Shown: one piece after another, positions 57,910-64,000 of the stretch
Numbering within the stretch: position 1 is the stretch's first letter
Layout of the letters: every line of letters begins with the position of its first letter
Assembly (NCBI GenBank): GCA_007745835.1
Contig: CP036424.1
Location: 4,265,968-4,329,967, forward strand
DNA: 64,000 nt
Reading direction: 5' to 3'
Source: Planctomycetes bacterium MalM25
Lineage (GTDB): Bacteria > Planctomycetota > Planctomycetia > Pirellulales > Lacipirellulaceae
Program-made: the position numbers and the translations under genes
The notes under the pieces: model-generated
Told to the model about the DNA's origin: nothing
The model's database searches: none
What the model saw: the letters and a program-made list of their open reading frames with translations, nothing else

Positions 57910-58386
57910 TCAAGCCCCGAACTGGTTGTTGTCGGCCTCTCCGAGGAGCTGCCAGATGTCGTCGGCCGTCTTGCTCTGACGCAAGAATCGGCAGAATTGA
58001 TCGTCACGCAGACGCCGAGAGACATTCTCCAACGCCCGCAGGTGGTCGCCCGGTCGGTCGGGGGGCGACACCAGGAGGAAGAGCAGGTGGACCGGGTCGC
58101 CGTCGAGGCTGGCGAACTCGACGCCCGCCTCGCTCACGGCTACGGCCCCGCAAAGCTTCTCCACACTGGGGTGCTTCGTGTGCGGCACCGCGACGCCACG
58201 ACCGATGCCGGTGCTGCCCAGCTCCTCTCGGTCGAGCACCTTCTGCACGATGCCGTCGAACTGGTCCTGAGCGATTTCGCCCGCGTCGAGCAGGGCCTGC
58301 ACCATCTCGCGGATCGCGCCCTCTTTATCGGTCGCTTCGAGCTGCGGCCGGATCGCTTTCTTGCTGATGAAGTCGGCAAAGTCCAT
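57910..58386 (-). CDS. ptsN: PTS IIA component, nitrogen type (PtsN-like)
   Basis: A 158-residue EIIA of the fructose/Ntr fold. The phosphorylated His69 is in RGVAVPHTKHPSV, within the family block LGSTGIGRGVAVPH. Also seen are HLLFLLVSPPDRPGDHLRALENVSRRL, characteristic of EIIA-Ntr. No EIIB/C genes are adjacent, so this is a regulatory output rather than a transporter part. It is preceded by hpf, as in the classical rpoN-hpf-ptsN arrangement of proteobacteria, though rpoN is not here. Confidence 0.92.
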   Translation of the reverse strand: MDFADFISKKAIRPQLEATDKEGAIREMVQALLDAGEIAQDQFDGIVQKVLDREELGSTGIGRGVAVPHTKHPSVEKLCGAVAVSEAGVEFASLDGDPVHLLFLLVSPPDRPGDHLRALENVSRRLRDDQFCRFLRQSKTADDIWQLLGEADNNQFGA

Positions 58387-58487
58387 CTTGTTTCAGCCTG
58401 AATGTGCTGCGCGGTGTCGCCCCCGAGCCGACGCGGCCGCCTGCTGCCAGAGCGGTGTGGGCCGGGGCGATCGCTGCTTGAGTCGTG

Positions 58488-58862
58488 TCAGTCTTCGCTA
58501 TCGTCCGCTTCGTCCGCTCCACTGTCAGCCAGCCCTTCGGCGGCCTGACGCTTCACATCGGGGTCGCGGTGGTTCTCGATCGTCCGTTCTTTGTATTTAC
58601 GCAGCTGCTGATCGACCTTGTGAACCGCCGCCTCGACCGAGGTCAGCAGGTTCTCCGATTGGTCGTGGGCCACGAAGTCGTGCTTATGCTCTGCGGATAC
58701 GAGCAGCTCGACATTCGGCTTTTGGGGGTTCTGGAGGTCGATGACCCACTCGATTGAAGTCAATCGATCAAAATGCCGTAAAAGCTTTTCAGCCTTGGAC
58801 TTCAGTCGATCCTGGGTCTCTTCGCTCAGATGCCCATGCCGGGCCGTGACTTGTATCTGCAC
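58488..58862 (-). CDS. hpf: Ribosome hibernation-promoting factor
   Basis: A 124-residue HPF/RaiA-fold protein that inactivates ribosomes in stationary phase. It starts MQIQVTARHGHLSEETQDRL and has IEWVIDLQNPQKPNVELLVSAEHKHDFVAHDQSENLLTSVEAAVHKVDQQLRKYKER-type family features, then an acidic tail of ~20 residues. It lacks the long-HPF C-terminal dimerisation domain. The GTG at 58862 has GGAGG ten bases upstream. It heads the hpf-ptsN-HPr-EI-rne gene series. Confidence 0.92.
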   Translation of the reverse strand: MQIQVTARHGHLSEETQDRLKSKAEKLLRHFDRLTSIEWVIDLQNPQKPNVELLVSAEHKHDFVAHDQSENLLTSVEAAVHKVDQQLRKYKERTIENHRDPDVKRQAAEGLADSGADEADDSED

Positions 58863-59042
58863 CTTGTTGCTACCTCCGCCACAGGCGTGGCCGGCGGGCG
58901 GGCCCGCGGATTTATCAAGCATCTCGGGCGGCCAACTCGGCCGCTCCTACCGGATCACCGGAAGCACCGCAGTCTACCGCGGCGGGGCCCCTCGCGAAAC
59001 CGAGCCTGGGCGGCCTTCTTGCGAATCCTTTCCCATCGGGGG

Positions 59043-61217
59043 TCAGCGGCCCCGCGGCGTCAGGTCACCGTCCAAGAGCTGCTTCTCCACCCGCCGGATC
59101 GCTTGGAGCCGCTTCCGGGCCGAATCCAGCGGGCGGTAGGGACGCTCCATTGGCTCGATCGCATCCTCCAGAACCAGGCTGGCGAGCACCCGGGTCGCCA
59201 AGTCATCCGACTTTAACGCCGGCACGATAACCTCGGGCAAAACGCCCCGGGCGACTGTCTCGGCATCGAAGCCGATCTCCTCGTCGCGGAAGCCGATCAC
59301 CATGTCGATCAACTCTTCCGCGGTCCGCTCGCCGAACATCTCGCCAAAGACCCGCTGGATCTCGCCCGCCTGCGCGACGCTGCGGCTGGCCGTGTCACGG
59401 AGCATTTGCAGGTTCTCCCGCCAACGGGCCGACTCCTTGGCGAGGCGGAACGAATCGACCAGCGGGTCGGGGTGCCCCACGGCAGCCGCCGCACGGGCGG
59501 CCAACGAGCGGACCTCTTGGAAGCTCTCCTCGCCCGCGACGACCAGCAGCTGGGGCCAGACGGGCTCACCGGTCAATAAGCCGCGGGCCAACTCGGGCTG
59601 GGCGTAGCGATCGGCCGGCGAGACCTCGAGTCGATCGACCCAGCCGGCGTCGCTCAAGGCGGCCGGGATGCGTGCTGCCTCGTCACCAACGATGATCCAG
59701 GGACGCGGCTTGGTGGTTTTCAGACCGACATCCGCCGACGACCACTCGATCGTCCCCGCCAGCCCGTGGGCCATCGCCACCAACGGAGCCCGTGCTTCGA
59801 GCGCCGGGTGGCCCGAGTCGAACGGACGATCCGCTGCGATCGCCAGCACCGCGCCCGGGCCCAAAGTCGCCGCGTAGGGCACGCTATCGATCACCACCTC
59901 CACCGTGACCGGCTCTTCCGAGTCGCCCTCCTGGCTCAGCACGAGTCGGCCATAGGTCAACTCAACGCGAGGGGGCGTCTCCGCATCGGGGCTCGGCGAG
60001 AGCACCGCCACGGTCAGATCGACCAACTCGGCGCCGACGCCCGGACCCAGGACAAAAGCGTTGCGGTAAGTGGGCGCCGACACGAACCGTGTGGGCTCGC
60101 TCAACTCCGCGTCGATCTCGAGTCGTCGCCAGCTGCCGGGCTCGATCTCACGCAAGCCGATCTGATCCGCCGCGCTAAGGTAGCGGATCGGAGGTGGAGT
60201 GAACTCGGGCAGAGCGGGCTCGGGATCCTCCGGCGTTGGATCATCGAGAACCTCGGGTTGGTCCGCTGCCGCCTCATTGGCCGGTTCTTCCATCACTTCT
60301 TCCGCAGGGTCGGCCGGATCGGTAACCTCGACCGGCACCTCGGTGTCTGGTTCGCTCTTTGAGGTCGCCTCGGGTTCGGAGGTGATCTCGGTTTCGCTCT
60401 CATCTACCAACTCTTCACCATCACCCGTCGCCTCACTCGGGGTCTCCTGCTCGGTTCCCTCTGACTCGGCGGGGTTTGCCACTGGCTCCGTTGCGTCATC
60501 AGCCGTCCCTTCGGCTTCGCCTGCGGCCTCTTGCAAGTCGTCCGCTAGCTCGGGAACGACCAATGGCTCCCCATCCTGCTTCGCCACCTGCGGGGCCGGG
60601 TTGAGCCACCCGCCGGGGCGGAAGGCGAGACCTGCCGTGATGGCGAGCAACAAGAGCGCCGCGATTGCGGGCGCCCAGCGGAGCCACGAGCCCTCGTCTT
60701 GTTGACGGAGGTACTCCGGGACCGGCTTCTCAGGCCGGCCCGGGTTCGGCGCTGGCTCGGGCGTGCGGGGAGACTCGGCGGCCATCGGCTTCGGGTGAGC
60801 TGTCTCGACACGGGAGCGCGTCGCCTCGGCCAAGTCGGCCTGCAATCGGTGGAGCCGCTTCTGCGTGTCCGGGTCCACGTCCGGGCGTTCGGCCAGGACC
60901 ATCGCCAGCACCCGGTGGCACGACGCGACCTCCGCGAGCATCGCGTCCGACTCAAGACAGACCCGCTCGAACTCGGCGACGCTCTCCTCGGGGAGCGTCC
61001 GGTCGAGGTACTCGGCGACCGTGTTCGGATCATCGACGGAGCTAGCCCCGTCGACGTCCGGCGCGCCGAGCTTCAGCCGTCGCATCACGTCGCGGGTCCG
61101 GTGGATCCATTCGCTGGCGTTCTCGTTCGACTCGATCTGACGCTCCAGCTCGGCCCGCGAGGGGTCGTCCAGCACGTTATCGAGGTAAGAGAGCAGCGTC
61201 CGAAGAGTGAGTCGCAT
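59043..61217 (-). CDS. Large membrane-anchored anti-sigma/FecR-like protein
   Basis: A 724-residue single-pass protein. The cytoplasmic ~180 residues are helical with two zinc-less anti-sigma-like repeats (RTLLSYLDNVLDDPSRAELERQIESN; VAEYLDRTLPEESVAEFERVCLESD). A helix at about 183-203 (WAPAIAALLLLAITAGLAF) crosses the membrane. A long acidic Glu/Thr/Pro linker (about 225-340) follows, then a beta-rich extracellular domain with VELTYGRLVLSQEGDS-type FecR-like strands, and a C-terminal helical part. The layout suggests an envelope-stress sensor controlling a sigma factor, but no sigma gene is adjacent. Confidence 0.7.
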   Translation of the reverse strand: MRLTLRTLLSYLDNVLDDPSRAELERQIESNENASEWIHRTRDVMRRLKLGAPDVDGASSVDDPNTVAEYLDRTLPEESVAEFERVCLESDAMLAEVASCHRVLAMVLAERPDVDPDTQKRLHRLQADLAEATRSRVETAHPKPMAAESPRTPEPAPNPGRPEKPVPEYLRQQDEGSWLRWAPAIAALLLLAITAGLAFRPGGWLNPAPQVAKQDGEPLVVPELADDLQEAAGEAEGTADDATEPVANPAESEGTEQETPSEATGDGEELVDESETEITSEPEATSKSEPDTEVPVEVTDPADPAEEVMEEPANEAAADQPEVLDDPTPEDPEPALPEFTPPPIRYLSAADQIGLREIEPGSWRRLEIDAELSEPTRFVSAPTYRNAFVLGPGVGAELVDLTVAVLSPSPDAETPPRVELTYGRLVLSQEGDSEEPVTVEVVIDSVPYAATLGPGAVLAIAADRPFDSGHPALEARAPLVAMAHGLAGTIEWSSADVGLKTTKPRPWIIVGDEAARIPAALSDAGWVDRLEVSPADRYAQPELARGLLTGEPVWPQLLVVAGEESFQEVRSLAARAAAAVGHPDPLVDSFRLAKESARWRENLQMLRDTASRSVAQAGEIQRVFGEMFGERTAEELIDMVIGFRDEEIGFDAETVARGVLPEVIVPALKSDDLATRVLASLVLEDAIEPMERPYRPLDSARKRLQAIRRVEKQLLDGDLTPRGR

Positions 61218-61514
61218 CGTCTTGCCGTCTGGGAGCTGGGTAGGTGTTGAGAACCCTCAACGGTTGTAGTGACGGGGCGCGGCCCGGTCCGTGCAAGAAA
61301 ACCGAAAGAAAACCGGGCGGCACGTTTTGCCCCAGCGGCGCCACCCGAATCGGCCCTTACGGGCGCCAACATTTTCTAGCCCTTGCGCCACCGTGACTTG
61401 CGGCCATTTGCTCGCCAAATCGTTTGGGGCTTCGGCCGGTTCCCTTAGAATGCAGGCAGCGCCAGGGATCGGCGGTTCGTGCGACGAATCACTCGGTCAC
61501 CCGGCACGGTTCCC
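61218..61514. other. Divergent promoter region
   Basis: About 297 bases between the anti-sigma-like gene (minus) and the TPR gene (plus). No gene, repeat or clear promoter hexamer is seen; the stretch CGGTTCCCTTAGAATG near 61437-61452 might include a -10-like TAGAAT. Confidence 0.3.
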
Positions 61515-62060
61515 ATGACGGCTCTCTCCGCCCCCAAACGCCACCGCATGCAGCTCGACAGCGCCTCGCGAGAAGCGGAGGGCTATCTCGAACTCGGCAT
61601 GCACAAGCAGGCACTCGGCTCTCTGCAACGCCGCGGCAAGCTGGTTCATGGCGACCACCGGGCTTCCTACTTGCTGGGCGAGTGCCTCCGCGAGATGTCG
61701 CGGTTCGGCGAAGCCCTCTTCCCGCTGCGACGCAGCGCCGAGCTCAACCCCGAGACGTCTGAGACTTGGCTCGCCCTCGGCTGGTGCTACAAGCGGACCG
61801 GTCGGCTGGGCGATGCGATCCGCGCCCTCGAAGACGCCCTGCGCCACACGCCCGACGACGCCCTGCTGAACTACAACCTGGCCTGCTACTACAGCCTGGC
61901 CGATTGTCGCTTGCCGGCGTTGCGGCGTCTGAAACGGGCCTTCGATCTGGATCGCAGCCTTCGCGACTTGGTCGCCGGGGAGAGTGACTTCGCTCCGCTC
62001 CGCAGCGACCCGGGCTTCCGCATGCTGATGGCGGCGACTCAGGCCCCGCCCCGCGACTGA
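61515..62060 (+). CDS. TPR-repeat protein
   Basis: A 181-residue helical protein with about four TPR units: AEGYLELGMHKQALGSLQRRG, ASYLLGECLREMSRFGEALFPL, TWLALGWCYKRTGRLGDAIRAL and LLNYNLACYYSLADCRLPALRRL. It has no signal peptide or membrane helix. TPRs bind partner proteins. The ATG at 61515 is preferred over an upstream start because the segment before is Arg-rich. It is divergent from the anti-sigma-like gene across ~300 bases, which probably holds both promoters. Confidence 0.8.
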   Translation: MTALSAPKRHRMQLDSASREAEGYLELGMHKQALGSLQRRGKLVHGDHRASYLLGECLREMSRFGEALFPLRRSAELNPETSETWLALGWCYKRTGRLGDAIRALEDALRHTPDDALLNYNLACYYSLADCRLPALRRLKRAFDLDRSLRDLVAGESDFAPLRSDPGFRMLMAATQAPPRD

Positions 62061-62085
62061 TCCGCAAAGCTCCTGCCCCATAAAA

Positions 62086-62125
62086 GGCGACGAGACCCGC
62101 CGACGTGAAGTCGACGGGCCTCGCC
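62086..62125. terminator. Probable terminator between TPR and BBP7 genes
   Basis: A long hairpin (GGCGACGAGACCCGCCGAC / GTCGACGGGCCTCGCC with small mismatches, short loop). On the minus strand TTTT follows, so it should terminate transcripts of the BBP7 gene, and may also serve the convergent TPR gene. Confidence 0.7.
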
Positions 62126-62180
62126 ACACCAAGGGGGGCTTAGCAGCCGCGGCGGGGTTCGCCACCGCGGCATGTTCTTC

Positions 62181-64000
62181 TCAGTACTTGTACTCGACGC
62201 CCGCTTGCAGGCCGTGCAGGATGATCGAGTTGTTCGCGTCGATGTGGCTGGCAAGCACGGCGTTCGACCACTCGGTGCTCTGGTACTCCTCGGCTCCGAG
62301 GGCCAAGCCGCCGATGCCGATGAACCGGTACGCCGCGGTGAGCCGGCAGTTGCAGGTCACTTGGTAACCGACCCCCACCCGCAACTCGCCGACATACGCG
62401 ACCGTGGTGTCGTCGCCGACCACCGAAGCGGGCGAGCCGTCTTGGAAGGTGACAACCGAGGCGCCGCCGCCGTAGACCCGCTTGTTGACCTGGGCGTCGT
62501 TGCCGTAGATGCCGAAGTTCGAGTCGCAGAAGAAGTTCCAGTTGCAACCGACCAGCCAGTTCATGCTGCAGCCGAGCTGGAAACCGACCAAGTCGTTCGT
62601 TGCGTCGTAGTCCGAGAAGATCACCGAGTTGTCATCGGCCGGGAAGCTCTCGTAAGCAGTCGGCCAGCCGGAAGGCGGGTTGCCCGTACCATCGACCGTC
62701 GTGAACTGCCAATCGAGGCCGAAGTCGTCATCGACACGCATGTACCGGAGGCCGACCAAACCATTCACAAAGAAGCGACGCGGAGGGCGGCAAGGAGCAC
62801 ACGCGGCTGGGCCGCAACCGCATGCATCGACTCCGCAAGAGCCGCCGCCGCAAGCTCCTCCGCCTACGCCGCAGGCCGAAGCGATGCCCCCCCCGCCGAT
62901 GCCGCATGGCGATGCCGCGGTCGGCGTGCCGAACCGCCAGAAGTTGAGCTCCAGGTTCTGCACCGAGAAGCTTTGGCGAGCCCGCATGCCAAGGATGCGG
63001 ACGTCGTTGGCGGAGAGGTCGCCGTCGGCCGGGTCGCCGTTGTCGTCGTAGATCGGCCGGTTGGCCCACGTAGCGCCGCCACCGTCCAAGTCAGTGTAGA
63101 GGCCGTTGTAGTTATTGAGCGTGTAAATCCGCTCGAAGTAGGTCGGACCGACGGTGCCGGGCAGGATCAAGGTCGCGACGTCCTCACCATCGTCAATTCC
63201 CCAATAGCCAACCTCCCAGGCGAAGGGCTGGCCGCAGGCACACGGATCGCAACCAAACGTGCTGCCGAAGCGGATCTCACCACCGAAGAAGTCGTCGTTC
63301 GACGCGTCGGCCGTGAAGAGGATCGGGTCACCCGACGAGTAGTAGTAATCGTTGCCGGCCGTCCAGCCGGTCGTGTCGGTCATGTAAGAGACCGCCCGCT
63401 TCGAGGCGTCACCGGCCCGGTTCAGGTACAGGCCGTAGATGCCTGCGAACCACTGCCGACGCGGCCGGCAGGGGGCCAGGTTGCACGCCGGAGCAGCGTC
63501 GCAGGCGGGCGTGGCACAGGCGTGGTCATAGCCGGCGTAGCCACTGGTCGTGTTGCAATCGCCTGTTGCACAGCCGGCGGAGCCGTAGCTCACAGCGCCG
63601 TGGTTCGTGGCGCCGTAGCTCGCGGTCGGCGTCGCGTAGGACGTGGCGCCCTGCTGTTGGTAACCACCGTCGTACGGCATGGCGCCCGACGTGGGAGTCG
63701 CTTCGGAGGGCGTCGCCGAGTAGGTCGGCGTTGGCGTCGTCGCAGCGGGAGCGGTAACGACCTCGCTGGGCGTGGGCAACTCAGCCGCTTGGGCCACCCG
63801 CGGGTAGGCCGCCACCGGAGCGGTGGGCGCCGTGGGAGCGGCGTAGGCCGGCGTCGGTTGAGCCGCCGTGTAAGTGGGCGTCTGGTGCGAGTAGACCGCC
63901 GCAGGAGCGGGCTGCACGGGGGGATAAGCGGTCGCCGCCGGCTGGTAGGCCGTTGCTCCGTACGCGGGACGCGAAGCGACCTGGTACACCGGCTGGGGCG
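62181..64000 (-). CDS. BBP7-family outer-membrane beta-barrel protein (N-terminus beyond window)
   Basis: At least 606 residues are visible. The first ~180 are Ala/Thr/Pro/Tyr-rich low-complexity repeats (units such as PAYAAPTAPTAPVAAYP). A Cys-rich segment with AGYDHACATPACDAAPACNLAPCRPRRQW follows. The C-terminal part is a beta-barrel with alternating strands, e.g. WFAGIYGLYLNRAGD and FFGGEIRFGSTFGCDPC, then RFFVNGLVGLRYMRVDDDFG, GFQLGCSMNWLVGCNWNFFCDSNFGIYG and the final GVGYQVTCNCRLTAAYRFIGIGGLALG...GLQAGVEYKY, ending in the aromatic residue typical of outer-membrane proteins. The family is common in planctomycetes. Function as an outer-membrane or surface-layer barrel is likely. The start lies right of the window. 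Confidence 0.85.
   Translation of the reverse strand, partial: PQPVYQVASRPAYGATAYQPAATAYPPVQPAPAAVYSHQTPTYTAAQPTPAYAAPTAPTAPVAAYPRVAQAAELPTPSEVVTAPAATTPTPTYSATPSEATPTSGAMPYDGGYQQQGATSYATPTASYGATNHGAVSYGSAGCATGDCNTTSGYAGYDHACATPACDAAPACNLAPCRPRRQWFAGIYGLYLNRAGDASKRAVSYMTDTTGWTAGNDYYYSSGDPILFTADASNDDFFGGEIRFGSTFGCDPCACGQPFAWEVGYWGIDDGEDVATLILPGTVGPTYFERIYTLNNYNGLYTDLDGGGATWANRPIYDDNGDPADGDLSANDVRILGMRARQSFSVQNLELNFWRFGTPTAASPCGIGGGGIASACGVGGGACGGGSCGVDACGCGPAACAPCRPPRRFFVNGLVGLRYMRVDDDFGLDWQFTTVDGTGNPPSGWPTAYESFPADDNSVIFSDYDATNDLVGFQLGCSMNWLVGCNWNFFCDSNFGIYGNDAQVNKRVYGGGASVVTFQDGSPASVVGDDTTVAYVGELRVGVGYQVTCNCRLTAAYRFIGIGGLALGAEEYQSTEWSNAVLASHIDANNSIILHGLQAGVEYKY

Noticed and set aside
1-64000. 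CRISPR arrays, rRNA genes, insertion sequences
   Set aside because: No regularly spaced direct repeats, ribosomal RNA landmarks or transposase genes were seen.

Overview
The window is a high-GC bacterial chromosome segment, most likely from a planctomycete of the Pirellulales type. This is inferred from marker families: a BBP7-type outer-membrane barrel, a Cys/Tyr-rich YTV-like cell-envelope protein, a HYExAFE protein, PEP-CTERM proteins, a class II ribonucleotide reductase with a C-terminal zinc ribbon, and frequent GTG/TTG starts. No rRNA, convincing tRNA, CRISPR array or insertion sequence was seen.

Layout. 1-12.8 kb: housekeeping genes. These are a topoisomerase VI A subunit (cut by the window edge), a PII-like protein, an FkbM methyltransferase, a DUF937 protein, a VIT1/CCC1 transporter, the thyA-folA folate pair, and an EF-P lysylation group (epmA, efp, epmB) interleaved with an M48 protease, a LemA protein and an RlmN-type methylase. 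12.8-26.5 kb: a compact, single-strand, 17-gene phage-head cassette with small and large terminase, portal, protease/scaffold, decoration protein, major capsid and a LamG protein. It also carries a secreted trypsin-like protease, a papain-like NlpC/YiiX protein, a ParB-like protein and an ABC-ATPase fused to a GNAT acetyltransferase. No recognisable integrase, repressor, replication, tape-measure or tail-tube genes were found. Two hairpins with shared features lie in its leader and in its middle.

26.7-43 kb: a DNase I-like phosphodiesterase, a HEAT protein, a CoA-binding protein, a polytopic membrane protein, a BRCT/MerR/TPR protein, the YTV-like protein, a lipoate ligase-NUDIX pair, a SulP transporter with STAS domain, a DNA glycosylase, a YkgJ protein, hisS, a DegT aminotransferase and a PEP-CTERM protein. 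Inverted-repeat elements built on the word GCCAAGGACGCC lie on either side of the YkgJ-hisS pair. 43-52 kb: nrdJ with a long palindrome-rich leader, a frameshifted lipoprotein gene, a methyltransferase, a PQQ-type propeller, an unaccompanied rplU and a PEP-CTERM hydrolase.

52-64 kb: a zinc-ribbon SDR enzyme and RNase E/G follow a nitrogen-type PTS relay in order hpf, ptsN, HPr, EI, rne. Next come a large anti-sigma-like protein, a TPR protein and the BBP7 barrel (cut by the right edge).

The most unusual part is the tailless head cassette together with its ParB and ABC-GNAT genes and its accessory proteases. It could be a decayed prophage, a satellite, or a domesticated particle or gene-transfer system. 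The sequence alone does not decide between these.
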